The notes: generated by a model from the letters alone, not told the origin. A stretch of DNA of 64,000 bases from Streptomyces sp. NBC_01571 (GCF_026339875.1 NZ_JAPEPZ010000002.1:983762-1047761); one strand, 5' to 3'; positions 51,786 through 61,710 are shown, numbered from the stretch's first letter. Translations and numbers: made by a program.

Positions 51786-52790
51786 GAGTTGTCGTGTCGA
51801 GCGAAAGTCCGGTTTCGGCGAGGCAGCCCTCGATGAGGTCGGGGCGTCGTTGGATGCGGCGCAGGCCGCTGCGGACGGCGTCGACAAGGTGGTCACGGTC
51901 ACGGAAGACGACGTTGGCGGTAGTGCTGCGACGAAGCAGCGACCAGATGCCCTCGACGGGATTGAGGTCGGGGGCATAGCTGGGCAGTTGGACTATGGTG
52001 AGCAAGGCGTGCTCTGCCGCGTACTCACGTAATCGGGTGCAGCGGTGAACATTCAGATTGTCCCAGATCACCACGACGGTGCCGCCGAGTTGGAGGTGGG
52101 CCCGTACGAGAAGGTCACGGTAGTCCTGCCAGGTGAAGCCACGGTGGGCGCCTCGGTGATGGCCCTGGATGCGAGAGCGGTACATCAGGCGGCTGCGTTC
52201 GCCGGCCTTGAAGCACACCAGTGCGGCCATCGAGATGCGGCCGCGGGAAGCGCCGTTGAACCGCACCACGGGTGTGTCCCCTCTGGGTGCCCAGGTGCGT
52301 GAGCGGTGCGACGTCATCGAGACGGCGGCCTCGTCCTCGAAGACCAGCCATGCCCCGAGCGCCGCCGCGGTGGCTTTGCCTGGGGCCAGGTCTCCTTCAC
52401 CCAGCCGGCCACCGCCGCCTCATCCCGTTCGACCGCCCGCCGCGCGGGCTGCCGGCACGACCAGCCATGCCGTCGCAGCAGCTCCCACACTCCTCGGACC
52501 GACAACGACACACCGAGCCGTCCCGCGATCAGCACGCGTACCCTCGAGAGCGTCCACCGCTCGTCCGTCCAGCCCCGGGCTATCGCACCGTTGAGCAGGA
52601 GCGGCTCGAGCTCGGCGAAGTCACTGTCGCCGACCTTCGGCCGCTTGGCAGGACCCGAAATGCACAGTGCCTGCCGGCCTCCCTCACGCTAGGACCGACG
52701 CCACCGTTCCACCGACCGCGCACTGACCCGAAGCCGTTTGGCTATCACAACGTTCTTCTCGCCCCGCGCAAAGCCGTCGGCGGCGCGCAT
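51769..52790 (-). pseudogene. IS630-family transposase, broken by a stop and a frameshift
   Basis: N-terminal HTH sequence (RMRAADGFARGEKNVVIAKR, LRVSARSVERWRRS) ends at an in-frame TAG near 52689, where Trp would be expected. The frame then continues SGPAKRPKVGDSDFAELEPL and VSLSVRGVWELLRRHGWSCR. Near 52375 a one-base shift leads to ALGAWLVFEDEAAVSMTSHR, VVVIWDNLNVHRC and LPSYAPDLNPVEGIWSLLRR, the DDE core, ending at 51769. IS630 elements often use a -1 shift, but the nonsense codon argues for decay. Confidence 0.8.
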
Positions 52791-52820
52791 ACGCACCCGC
52801 TTACGCACGGCCTGTCCCTG

Positions 52821-52922
52821 AGGAAGGCCGCGGCTACGAACACCGCGAAGAAGGCCCCAGCCAAGAAGGCGGCGAAGAAGACCGCGGTCGCGAAGAAGCC
52901 GGCCCGGCGCCGTGGCGCCTGA
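52821..52922 (+). pseudogene. Lys/Ala-rich C-terminal tail, possibly of the broken ku gene
   Basis: Encodes RKAAATNTAKKAPAKKAAKK and TAVAKKPARRRGA to a TGA at 52922. Streptomyces Ku proteins and HupS-type HU proteins both end in such tails. It is on the same strand as, and downstream of, the Ku N-terminal fragment, with IS110/IS630 debris between them, so the Ku tail is the simpler reading. The similarity is low-complexity and cannot prove it. Confidence 0.45.
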
Positions 52923-53088
52923 CCCACCTCCGCCCGGTGTCCGGCGGCCGGCACAGCTTCGAGGACCTCTGACCGAACGAGTAGCACGAGCCTGTGATGC
53001 GTGTCATAGGGGGCGGTCCGAGGCTGAATTCAGGGCCTGTCCCGCTTCGGGGGAGCCCGCAGTGCGGCGGGATGACCGAATCACCCAT

Positions 53089-53104
53089 TCGCACGCTTGT
53101 GCGA
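53089..53104. promoter_or_regulatory. palindrome upstream of dnaE2, possible LexA-type site
   Basis: TCGCACGCTTGTGCGA is a perfect inverted repeat with a four-base spacer, 70 bases before the dnaE2 start. The actinobacterial SOS box is TCGAAC-N4-GTTCGA. This site has the same layout with a symmetric A-to-C/T-to-G change in each arm. Recognition by the LexA paralogue encoded at 58327 is a hypothesis. Confidence 0.5.
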
Positions 53105-53173
53105 TTTTGCGTTTTGGTGCGAACCTGGAGAGGACACAGGTCAGGGAGGGGTCTGGGGAGAGGCAGGAGGTGC

Positions 53174-56100
53174 GTGAGCTGTGGATTTACTCATCTGCAC
53201 GTCGCGTCCGGCTACTCCGCCCGCTACGGCGCCGCCCTCCCCCACGTCCTGGTTGAGCGTGCGGTCGAGCGTGGGATGACGACGCTCGCGCTGACCGACC
53301 GCGACACCGTCACCGGGACCGTCCGCTTCGCCAAGGCCGCCGCGGCCGCCGGAATCCGGCCCGTCTTCGGTGTCGACGTCGCCGTCGCCCCACTTCGTAC
53401 GCCCGCCCCGCAGACCGCCCGTGCGCGCACACCGGTACGGGGCGGCGCGCATGTCATGGAGCCGCTGCTGCGGGTCACGTTGCTCGCGCAGAATCTGGCG
53501 GGGTGGGCGCGGCTGTGTCGTCTGGTGTCCGCCGCGCACGCCGAGGCCGACGGCGGTCTGCCGGTCGTGTCCTGGCCGGTTCTGCGTGAGTACGCCGACC
53601 GCGACCTGGTGGTGCTGCTCGGTCCTTCCTCCGAGCCGGTGCGTGCTCTGTCCGCGGGCCGCCCTGACGTGGCCGAGCAGCTGCTCGGGCCGTGGCGGGA
53701 GCTGGCTGACGAGAGGCTGCGGCTGGAGACGGTGTATCTGGGGCAGCAGGGGACGGGGCCGGGGTCGCTGCGGCTGGCCGCGCGCACGGTGGGCCTGGCC
53801 GGCGAGCTCGGTGTGCGCGCGGTGCTGACGAACGCGGTCCGCTACGCCGACCCCACGCAGCACCGGCTCGCGGACGTGCTCGATGCGGCGCGGCTGCTGC
53901 GGCCCGTCGACCGCCGGCACCTGGACGGCGGCGAGCGGTGGCTGAAGGACCCGGCCGCCATGGCCGTGGCCGCCGAGCGCGTCGCGGAAGCCGCCGGTGG
54001 CGGCCGGACAGAGCCCGCCCGACTGCTCGCAGAAACGGAGGCGACCGGCCAGTCCTGCGCCCTGACCCCGGCAGATCTGGGCCTGGGCCGACCGCACTTC
54101 CCCGAGCCGTCCGTCGTGGGTGCGAGGCCCGAGCCCGGGTCGGCGATGCGGCTGCTGCGGCAGCGCTGTGAGGCCGGGATGGTCGCCCGCGGCCTCGACA
54201 GGGACGCACCCGCGGTACGGCAGCTCGACTATGAACTCGACGTCATCGGCCGCCTGGGCTTCGAGCCGTACTTCCTGGCCGTGGCTCAGGTGGTGGCCGA
54301 CACGAGAGCGCTGGGGATCCGCGTTGCCGCGCGCGGTTCGGGTGCCGGCTCGATGGTCAATCACGCGCTTTTTGTAGCCACGGCCAACCCACTTGAGCAC
54401 CGCCTGTTGTTCGAACGGTTCCTCAGTGAGCGCCGGACGTCGCTGCCGGACATCGATCTCGACGTGGAGTCCGCGCGGCGCCTGGAGGTGTATGACGCGA
54501 TCATCGACCGGTTCGGCCGCGAACGGACCGCGGTCACCGGCATGCCCGAGACCTACCGGGCCCGGCATGCCTTGCGTGATACCGGGCTCGCCCTCGGCCT
54601 GCCGCCCCAGGTCGTCAACGAGGTCGCCAAGAGCTTTCCGCACATCCGGGCCCGCGACATCCGCTCCGCCCTGACCGAGCTTCCCGAACTGCGCCAGCTC
54701 GCCGCCCGGGCCGAAAAGTTCGGCCCGCTGTGGGAACTCGCCGAGGGCCTGGACGCACTGCCACGCGGATTCGCCATGCACCCCTGCGGAGTGACCCTCT
54801 CCAACGCGTCGCTGCTGGACCGGCTGCCGGTGCAGCCGACTCCTGCCGGATATCCGGCTTTGCTCGCCGATAAAGAGGATGTTGAAGATCTGGGGCTGCT
54901 CAAGCTCGATGTGCTCGGGGTTCGGATGCAGTCGGCCATGGCGCACGCCGTCACCGAGATCCACCGCACCACCGGGCGGGCCCTCGACCTCGACAACCCC
55001 GACCACGTCGACCTCAACGACCGCCTGGCGTTCGAACTCATCCAGGCCTCCGACACCGTCGGCCTGTTCCAACTCGAATCACCCGGCCAACAGGACCTGG
55101 TGGGAAGACTGCAGCCGCGCCACATGCAGGACGTGATCGCCGACATCTCCCTGTTCCGGCCCGGACCCGTGTCCGGGGGCATGCCCGCCATGTTCATCGC
55201 GGCCCGCCACGGCGCCGAGCCCCACTACCCGCACCCGGACCTTAAGCCGATCCTCAACGACACCTACGGCGTGGTGATCTGGCACGAGCAGATCATCGCG
55301 ATCCTGTCGAAGATGACCGGCTGCGACCGGGCCGCCGGCGACGTCGCCCGCCGCGCCCTCGCCGACCCCGACCGGCTGCCGAAGCTCGAAGCCTGGTTCC
55401 GACAGACGGCAGGTGAGCGCGGCTACAGCAGCACGGTGCTGGACGAAGTCTGGGGGATTATTTCCCAGTTCGGCGCGTACGGCTTCTGCCGCGCCCACGC
55501 GGTCGCGTTCGCCGTTCCCGCACTCCAGAGCGCCTTCCTGAAAGCCCGGTATCCAGCGTTCTTGTACGCCGGGCTGCTGGAGCACGACCCGGGAATGTGG
55601 CCGCGCCGCGTCATCGTGTCCGACGCCCGCCGGCACGGTGTGCCGATCCTGCCCGTCGACGTCAACCACTCCCGCGCCCAGCACAGCGTCGAGAAGACCG
55701 AGCAGGGCTGGGGGGTACGTCTCGCCTTCAGCACCGTGAAGGGCGTCAGCGAAGCGGAAGTCAGCCGGCTCGTCGACGGGCAGCCGTATGCCGGTCTGCA
55801 GGACCTGTGGCAGCGCGGGCGGCCGTCCCTGCCGACCGCGCAGCACCTGATCCGTATCGGCGCGCTGGATGCGCTCGCGACCGGTCTCACGCGGCGGGAT
55901 CTGCTGCTGCAGTCCGTCGAGTTGCACCGGCAGTCCCGCGCCCGGGCCGCCACCGACGGTCAACTGCCCCTCGGCGGTGACCTGGTGTCGACCGAGGCGA
56001 GCGGTCTGCCGGAGATGACCAGCAGGGACAAGCTCGACGCGGAGCTGGAGACGCTCCAGATCGACGTCACCCACCACCTCATGGACCACCACCACCGACT

Positions 56101-56623
56101 GTTGAACGAGCTCGGTGCGACCGACGCCGCGCACCTGCGCGCGATGGTCCCCGGGCAGAAGGTGCTCGTCGCCGGTGTCCGGGCCTCCACGCAGACCCCA
56201 CCGATCCCGTCCGGGAAACGGGTCATCTTCGTGACACTGGAGGACAGTGCGGGCCTGGTCGACATCGCGTTCTTCGAGGACTCCCACGAACAGGTCGCGC
56301 ACACCGTCTTCCACTCCGGACTGCTGCTCGTGCGTGGCACCGTCGAGGCCCGCGGCCCGCGCCGCACCGTGGTCGGCGAGATGGCCTGGAACCTTGAAGA
56401 AGTCGCCGCGGCCCGCCGCGACCACGGACCGCAGGCCGCACTCGACCTCCTCGGCCGCACCACCCCCTCCCCCACCCCGGCGGGAACGGCCACACCGCAG
56501 CGCACCCTCACCGACGGGACCGCGGGAGCGCGTCTGCATCCGTACGCGGACCTTCAGCCCGCCGGGACCCGCTCGGCCGACCTGCGCCGCCTCGGCCACC
56601 GAAGCCCCGGAAGCGCAGGGTGA
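53174..56623 (+). CDS. dnaE2: error-prone DNA polymerase III alpha subunit, DnaE2/ImuC type
   Basis: 1149 residues from GTG 53174, with AGGAGG close upstream; the frame is open further 5' but the family begins at this point (CGFTHLHVASGYSARYGA). The PHP domain has LTDRDTVTGTVRFAKAA, and the polymerase core ARGSGAGSMVNHAL and the catalytic PDIDLDVES. Then FQLESPGQQDLVGRLQP, YGVVIWHEQIIAILSKMTGC and FGAYGFCRAHAVAFAVPALQ follow. A C-terminal OB part is VLVAGVRASTQTPPIPSGKR. DnaE2 copies damaged DNA during the SOS response. Its stop overlaps the next gene by four bases (GTGA). Confidence 0.93.
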   Translation: MSCGFTHLHVASGYSARYGAALPHVLVERAVERGMTTLALTDRDTVTGTVRFAKAAAAAGIRPVFGVDVAVAPLRTPAPQTARARTPVRGGAHVMEPLLRVTLLAQNLAGWARLCRLVSAAHAEADGGLPVVSWPVLREYADRDLVVLLGPSSEPVRALSAGRPDVAEQLLGPWRELADERLRLETVYLGQQGTGPGSLRLAARTVGLAGELGVRAVLTNAVRYADPTQHRLADVLDAARLLRPVDRRHLDGGERWLKDPAAMAVAAERVAEAAGGGRTEPARLLAETEATGQSCALTPADLGLGRPHFPEPSVVGARPEPGSAMRLLRQRCEAGMVARGLDRDAPAVRQLDYELDVIGRLGFEPYFLAVAQVVADTRALGIRVAARGSGAGSMVNHALFVATANPLEHRLLFERFLSERRTSLPDIDLDVESARRLEVYDAIIDRFGRERTAVTGMPETYRARHALRDTGLALGLPPQVVNEVAKSFPHIRARDIRSALTELPELRQLAARAEKFGPLWELAEGLDALPRGFAMHPCGVTLSNASLLDRLPVQPTPAGYPALLADKEDVEDLGLLKLDVLGVRMQSAMAHAVTEIHRTTGRALDLDNPDHVDLNDRLAFELIQASDTVGLFQLESPGQQDLVGRLQPRHMQDVIADISLFRPGPVSGGMPAMFIAARHGAEPHYPHPDLKPILNDTYGVVIWHEQIIAILSKMTGCDRAAGDVARRALADPDRLPKLEAWFRQTAGERGYSSTVLDEVWGIISQFGAYGFCRAHAVAFAVPALQSAFLKARYPAFLYAGLLEHDPGMWPRRVIVSDARRHGVPILPVDVNHSRAQHSVEKTEQGWGVRLAFSTVKGVSEAEVSRLVDGQPYAGLQDLWQRGRPSLPTAQHLIRIGALDALATGLTRRDLLLQSVELHRQSRARAATDGQLPLGGDLVSTEASGLPEMTSRDKLDAELETLQIDVTHHLMDHHHRLLNELGATDAAHLRAMVPGQKVLVAGVRASTQTPPIPSGKRVIFVTLEDSAGLVDIAFFEDSHEQVAHTVFHSGLLLVRGTVEARGPRRTVVGEMAWNLEEVAAARRDHGPQAALDLLGRTTPSPTPAGTATPQRTLTDGTAGARLHPYADLQPAGTRSADLRRLGHRSPGSAG

Positions 56624-57663
56624 TCGCCGTGAGCGACCATGGCCACCGCACCGTCCTGCATCTCCGCTTCGTCCTCCCGACGGACGGCGACACTGGGCTT
56701 CTTGAGGGTGTGCGCTCGCTGCTGGAGAACATCACACCGCGCGCGCAGATCATCGAGCCGGACACGGCCGTCCTCGACCTCACCGGCGCCCTCCCCTACT
56801 GGAAGCGCGACGCACGCGCCCTGACCGAACTGATCCAGCTGCGCGCCCTCGCGCTCCTGGACCTGCACAGCGCTGCGGCCGTCGGTCCCAACCAGATGCT
56901 CGCCGCGATGGCCTGCAACCTCACCCCGCCCGACCGGCGCACCATCATCGACCACTCCCCCGACGCCGTCGCCGCGTTCCTGCGGCCACGCCCGGTCCGG
57001 GAACTGCCCGGCGTGGGCACCAAGATGGCCGCGACACTCACCTCGTACGGTCTGCACAGAGTCGGAGACGTCGCCGACCTGCCGCCGGCCACCCTGCAGC
57101 GCCTGCTCGGGGCCCGCCCGGGCCGCACCCTCCACGAACACGCCCTCGGCCACGACGCCACCATCGTCGACCCGGCCCCCACAGCAGCGAGCATCAGCAC
57201 CGAACACCGCTTCACCCGCGACGAACTCGACCCGGCCGCCCACCGACGCGCCCTGCTCGCCCTCGCCGACGACCTCGGCACACAGCTCCGCGCGTCCGGC
57301 CAGATCGCGGCAGGCCTGACCTGCACGATCCGCTACGCCGACCACACCGCCACTCGCCGCGGCCGCACGCTGCCTGAAGCCACCCAGCACACCGTGCTCC
57401 TGGCCCGCACCGCCTACGCGGTCTACGAATCCCTCGGCATGCAGCGCGCCCGGGTCCGGAGCATCGCGTTGCGCGCTGATGCTCTGTGTTCTGACGGCAG
57501 GGCGACCCGACAACTCACGCTGGACAGCGGCGACGAGAAGCCGCTGGCGATCGAAGCCGTCACCGACCGGGCCCGCACCCGGTACGGGAGGCCTGTCATC
57601 TACCCCGCGGCTCTCGCGACCGGCGCACACCTCAGGCGGGAGGTACAGGCACCGGCCGCATGA
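56620..57663 (+). CDS. ImuB-like Y-family polymerase homologue
   Basis: 347 residues from GTG 56620, coupled to dnaE2. Thumb HhH motif ELPGVGTKMAATLTSYGLHR and little-finger-like ISTEHRFTRDELDP are clear. The palm is degenerate. The expected HxDxDxF start is HLRFVLP, and the SIDEAYLD strand reads EPDTAVLDLTG, so most catalytic acids are missing. Non-catalytic ImuB acts as the hub linking DnaE2 to the sliding clamp. Absence of an ImuA' gene nearby is notable. The pair likely forms a damage-tolerance unit. Confidence 0.8.
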   Translation: MIAVSDHGHRTVLHLRFVLPTDGDTGLLEGVRSLLENITPRAQIIEPDTAVLDLTGALPYWKRDARALTELIQLRALALLDLHSAAAVGPNQMLAAMACNLTPPDRRTIIDHSPDAVAAFLRPRPVRELPGVGTKMAATLTSYGLHRVGDVADLPPATLQRLLGARPGRTLHEHALGHDATIVDPAPTAASISTEHRFTRDELDPAAHRRALLALADDLGTQLRASGQIAAGLTCTIRYADHTATRRGRTLPEATQHTVLLARTAYAVYESLGMQRARVRSIALRADALCSDGRATRQLTLDSGDEKPLAIEAVTDRARTRYGRPVIYPAALATGAHLRREVQAPAA

Positions 57664-57717
57664 TCGACCGATCCTCGGCAACCTGTTCCTTGGTCGAGAA
57701 CTCATGTGGAGGTTGCT

Positions 57718-57975
57718 GTGCCTAACAATGAACGGGCCTGGGGTCGACCGGAAGGCGGGCCATGGTGGCGTTTCGTGCCGCGGAACCGCTGGGCTGGCGC
57801 GCTCGGCATCCTCGCGGGACTGCTTCTCCTCGTGCAGGCCGTCGCAGTCCTTTCCGATGACCCTTCGGGGGTTCAGATCACGCTCGAAGCAGCGTGCGCG
57901 CTCCTGGGGTGTGCCCTCCTGGTGCAGAGCGTGGACGGGCTGCGAGTCCTCAACCGGAACGCCGATCGTCACTGA
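57718..57975 (+). CDS. small membrane protein
   Basis: 85 residues from GTG 57718 with GGAGG five bases upstream; an in-frame GTG at 57706 includes that ribosome site and is less likely. Helices are WAGALGILAGLLLLVQAVAV and LEAACALLGCALLVQSV, with both ends likely cytoplasmic. It follows the imuB-like gene by 54 bases and may be co-transcribed. Function unknown. Confidence 0.65.
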   Translation: MPNNERAWGRPEGGPWWRFVPRNRWAGALGILAGLLLLVQAVAVLSDDPSGVQITLEAACALLGCALLVQSVDGLRVLNRNADRH

Positions 57976-58326
57976 ACGGTCATCCCATACGGTGTTCTTC
58001 ATGCGCGAGAAGCGCACTCAGGTCGTAGATGTCCGGATGGCCTGCAAGACGCACAGGACCCGGTGCTCAGGCTTCGCACACGCCGATACCTTCGGCGTTC
58101 ATGGGCTGGTCGAATCTGCTGGTTCGGCCGCCGGTATGGGCGGTCCCGCGCGGCGTGCGACCGGAGCGCGGGACCGCATGCCCTGCCGTCCTGTCATCGA
58201 GCCGGGCACATACGACAATACGGATGCCGGTGGCACGGGACAGGACAGCGCGCCGGAACGTGAACGCTCGGGGCAAGGACAGGTCGTCGAGCCAACCCGA
58301 CCGAGCGCGGGAAAGAGCGGGGCCTG
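57976..58326. other. gap before lexA, no supported gene
   Basis: About 350 bases between convergent genes. One plus-strand frame reads MGWSNLLVRPPVWAVPRGVR but has no ribosome site or domain. No strong hairpin was found. Confidence 0.45.
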
Positions 58327-58998
58327 TCAGAGCAGGCGCAGCACGCCGACGACCTTGCCGAGGATCTGCGCGTCATCGCCAGGAATCGGCTCATAGGCGG
58401 GGTTGCGGGGCATCAGCCGCACCCGGCCGTCCTCGCGACGTAGGACTTTGACAGTGGCCTCGTCCTCCAGGAGCGCGGCGACGATGTCCCCTGGGTCGGC
58501 GCTGTCCTGGCGTCGGACGGTCACGATGTCGCCGTCACAGATCGCCGCGTCGATCATGGAGTCGCCGGAGACCGTCAGGGCGAACAGGTCTCCGTCACCC
58601 ACGACCTGGCGAGGTAGGGAGTAGACGTCCTCGACCATCTCCTCGGCGAGCAGCGGCGCGCCGGCCGCGATACGACCGACGAGCGGTACGTCGACCGGGT
58701 CGGTGCTGCGGTCGCCGAGCTCGAGCGCCCACGACGGGCGTACACGGTAGGCGCGGGGGCGCTGCGGGTCTCGGTAGAGGACGCCCTTGCGTTCCAGGGC
58801 CATCAGCTGGTGGGCGACGGAGGAGGTGCTGGCGAGTTGTACGGCGGCGCCGATCTCCCGCATGGAGGGCGGATAGCCCTGTCGGCGCACTGATTCGGTG
58901 ATGTAGTCGACGATGTTCGCCTGGCGGCTGGTCAGCTCACCGCCCCTGTTGCGGGTGCTCGGGGGACGTCCCCGGCGTGCGGGCGCGGTGTTCTCCAT
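58327..58998 (-). CDS. LexA-family repressor, short paralogue
   Basis: 223 residues from ATG 58998 with GGAGG upstream. The winged helix is [32 protein letters not shown] and [18 protein letters not shown]. The S24 domain keeps the cleavage pair in GRIAAGAPL, the nucleophile in [15 protein letters not shown] and the general-base Lys in EATVKVL. Activated RecA would trigger self-cleavage. It is shorter at the N-terminus than the chromosomal Streptomyces LexA. Its position next to dnaE2/imuB-like genes suggests it regulates them. A DNA-binding-only relative is at 63724. Confidence 0.92.
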   Translation of the reverse strand: MENTAPARRGRPPSTRNRGGELTSRQANIVDYITESVRRQGYPPSMREIGAAVQLASTSSVAHQLMALERKGVLYRDPQRPRAYRVRPSWALELGDRSTDPVDVPLVGRIAAGAPLLAEEMVEDVYSLPRQVVGDGDLFALTVSGDSMIDAAICDGDIVTVRRQDSADPGDIVAALLEDEATVKVLRREDGRVRLMPRNPAYEPIPGDDAQILGKVVGVLRLL

Positions 58999-59193
58999 CG
59001 CGGGCACCTCCGTCAGACAAGATCTTTACCGAATGTGACCTTATCCCGCCATCTGGCGTAAAGGGAACCGTGTGTCCGTGGTGGCTTGCCCGGGCGCCGG
59101 CCGGGGTGGCCTTCAGAGTGCGGAACGTGAGTTCTTGTCCGTTTCGTGGTTGAGGTTCGGGAAGGATCCCTGGTCCCGAGTGGGGGATGGTCC

Positions 59194-59475
59194 TCAGACG
59201 TTGGGGCGGGCGAACAAGCCGGGTTCGGGTTCGGGTTCGGGTTCGGGTTCGATGAGGATGCCCCGGCTGACCAGGCGTTTCAGTTTGGAGCGGATGCCTT
59301 CGGTGTTCTTCGGGAGGATCGGCAGATCGAGGGCCTGGCGGAGGTCGCGGGCGCGTATCGGTCGGCCCGCGTCGGCCAGGGCGGTGAGGATCTGCTGGTA
59401 GACGGGGTGGTCCGGGATGTCGAGACGGTCCGGCGCGGTGGCAGGTGAGGGCAGCGGGAGAGTGAGGAGGGGCTT
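59194..59475 (-). pseudogene. winged-helix relic related to the IS-linked gene at 38159
   Basis: Reads RKPLLTLPLPS, DHPVYQQILTALADAGRPIR, ARDLRQALDLPILPKNTEGI, RSKLKRLVSRGIL and PGLFARPNV. This parallels YQQIMGVFAEADAPLRARNV, RIKLKRLTGRGIL and PGLFARPRP of the 38-kb gene. The coiled-coil half and start are missing, and no transposase is adjacent. Five tandem GGGTTC units (59221-59250) encode a Glu-Pro run just before the end. Confidence 0.6.
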
Positions 59476-59693
59476 GCGGCCGGCTGCAGAGCCAAACGCA
59501 AAGATCAACGCGATCGGCTCGCAGAACGGGGCGGTACGCCGCCCGTGATCCGCCGGGACAGTGCCTGGGAGAGGTGGTCCGTGCGTGCAACCGCGGTGAA
59601 CGCGGTGGTCGCGCGAACCGTAGGTCTGGGCAGCGGTACGGTGTGCCCTGACCATCAGCGGGCCACTGGGCCCGTGACCACTGGGGGAGTTAT

Positions 59694-61031
59694 ATGCAAC
59701 ACCGCAGACCGCGCTACCGCCGCAGACTCATAGCCCGAGCGCTCGGTACCGCAGGTGTGCTCGCTGTCGCCCTGGGCGCCGGGGTGACGCCTTCGATGGC
59801 CGCCGGGAAGGCGTCCGACAGGCAGTCGGCCACCGGATCCTCGCCCGACGAGGACTCCACGAACTGGGCGCCCGAGAACGACAGCGCGGCCCTACCCAAG
59901 GACACCCACCCGGCAGCCACGCTCAGCCGTGGCCGCGCCTCCGCCGTCCAGCTCAAGCTGCCCGCGCCGAGCGGGCCCTACAAGGTCGGCACCTTCAGCC
60001 AGCACCTCGTCGACAAGTCCCGGACGGACCCGTACGTATCCGGCAACCGGGCGCGCGAGTTGATGGTGACGTACTGGTACCCGGCCTCCTCCACCTCCGG
60101 GCACCCGGTGGCGCCGTGGATGCCGTCGATCTCGGGTGCTCACTTCCTGTACTCGCGCGGCCTGTCGCCGCAGCAGGTGACGCTGCCGCAGACTTCCAGC
60201 CACGTCCTGGCCCCGGTCGACACCAAGCTCGGCAAGCTCCCCGTGCTGCTGTACTCGACCGGGCTGCACTCGGACCGCGCGATGGGCACGGCCCTGGCCG
60301 AGGACCTCGCCAGCCGCGGCTACATCGTCATTGCCGTCGATCACACGCACGACGCCAGTGAGGTGCAGTTCCCGGGCAACCGGCTCGAGGTCAACACCAT
60401 GCCGGCCGGCTCGCACTCGTCGGACACGCTCAACGTGCGCGCCGCCGACATTCGTTTCGTCATCAACCAGCTCGGCACCATCGCCAAGGGCGGCAACCCG
60501 GACGTCGACCACGCCAAGCTCCCCTCCGGTCTGTCGAAGTCCGTGGACACGTCCCACATCGGGATGTTCGGCTGGTCGCTGGGCGGCGCCGCGGTCGACA
60601 CCGCCATGCAGCTCGACCACCGCATCGACGCCGGCGCCAACCTGGACGGCCAGTTCTTCGGCACGGCGCCGAGCAAGGACCTGAGCCGCCCGTTCATGCT
60701 GTTCAGTTCCGGCACGCACAACCGCAACAACGACTCGTCGTGGCGGAAGCTGTGGCCCCACCTGAAGGGGTACCGGGTCGACATCCAGCTCCACGGCTCG
60801 AGGCACCTGTCGTTCAGCGACAACGAGTGGCTGGTCCCGCAGGTGGCGCCCCTGCTCGGGCTCTCACCGGAGCAGGTGCAGCAGCAGTACGGCTCGATCG
60901 ACCCCGACCGGGCGATCAAGATCCAGCGCGTGTACCTCGCCGCCTTCTTCGACAAGCAGCTGCGCGGCAAGCACACCACCCTGTTGAACGGGCCCTCCGG
61001 GAGTTACCCGGAGATCGCCTTCGTCCGCTGA
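59694..61031 (+). CDS. secreted alpha/beta hydrolase, PAF-acetylhydrolase-like
   Basis: 445 residues from ATG 59694. A twin-arginine-like/basic signal region (RRPRYRRRLIARALGTAGVL, then a hydrophobic stretch ending SMAAG) suggests export. The hydrolase part has MVTYWYPASST, LPVLLYSTGLHSDRAMGTAL, VIAVDHTHDASEVQFP and the nucleophile MFGWSLGGAAVDTAM. NLDGQFF carries a likely acid and GSRHLSFSD the histidine. This is the pattern of PAF-acetylhydrolase/lipase-like esterases. It lies 90 or so bases after a plausible promoter region, with no operon partner. Confidence 0.85.
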   Translation: MQHRRPRYRRRLIARALGTAGVLAVALGAGVTPSMAAGKASDRQSATGSSPDEDSTNWAPENDSAALPKDTHPAATLSRGRASAVQLKLPAPSGPYKVGTFSQHLVDKSRTDPYVSGNRARELMVTYWYPASSTSGHPVAPWMPSISGAHFLYSRGLSPQQVTLPQTSSHVLAPVDTKLGKLPVLLYSTGLHSDRAMGTALAEDLASRGYIVIAVDHTHDASEVQFPGNRLEVNTMPAGSHSSDTLNVRAADIRFVINQLGTIAKGGNPDVDHAKLPSGLSKSVDTSHIGMFGWSLGGAAVDTAMQLDHRIDAGANLDGQFFGTAPSKDLSRPFMLFSSGTHNRNNDSSWRKLWPHLKGYRVDIQLHGSRHLSFSDNEWLVPQVAPLLGLSPEQVQQQYGSIDPDRAIKIQRVYLAAFFDKQLRGKHTTLLNGPSGSYPEIAFVR

Positions 61032-61710
61032 CGGACTCCGAGAATCGGGCCCCCGCGTGGGGGCCCACCCCGGGAGTTCCGTGGCAGGACGACGCAGGGA
61101 CGCCCGTGTGCGTTCATCGAACGTTCGAGCGCTCGTCGCTCGGTTGAGAGAGGACCCGCTGCCCTGCCTACCGCGTCCCGGGCTCCGCGCCACAGTGCCC
61201 CTGTCGCCGACCGCGATGCGGCTGCCCGGCGAGGTGTGCCGGCCGGGCGCGTCGCTCGTCGTGCCGCTGCCGGTGGTGGCCGCCCGCACCGCGGCCGGGC
61301 CGAGCGGCATCCGATCCGAGGGGGCGAGAAGCCGTGTCGACCGGTGCGGAGCCGGTCGTCGTGGACATCCCGCTGTCGGTGCGCGTCGCCATCGGCGCCG
61401 GTACGACGGCGCAGGGCCGCACCGCCGGCACATCCACAGCCACCGGCGCACCGGCTCCCGGCGTCGCTCGCGTCGGCGGGCCGGCGCCGTCGACCGCCGC
61501 CGTCGACCACCGCGGCGTGTGCACGGGCCTCGACGGCCCATTCCGCCACAGCTTCCACCCCAACCGGTCTGCCGCCAGCGGCACGACCACCGACAGTCCG
61601 TCGGACGGCGTATCGCTGGACGGCACGCACCAGCAACGCCTGCGGCTTCCGGCCGACCCGCCGCCTGTAACCCGTCGCCCCGCCTGACCACTGATCCAAG
61701 GACCTCCGCC
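61032..61710. other. region between hydrolase and glycosyltransferase, no firm gene
   Basis: About 680 bases. A plus-strand frame from GTG 61334 (VVVDIPLSVRVAIGAG) might be a small protein, but it has only a weak ribosome site and low-complexity sequence. A 12-bp palindrome TCGAACGTTCGA lies at 61117-61128. Confidence 0.4.

Noticed and set aside
55079..56599. Long minus-strand frame opposite dnaE2
   Set aside because: It is antisense to strongly conserved polymerase sequence, with no start signal or domain.
58029..58451. Plus-strand frame between the small membrane protein and lexA
   Set aside because: It has no ribosome site, overlaps the lexA 3' end antisense and has no recognisable family.
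61117..61128. Palindrome TCGAACGTTCGA as an SOS box
   Set aside because: The arms match the SOS consensus, but the four-base spacer is missing and no SOS gene starts next to it.
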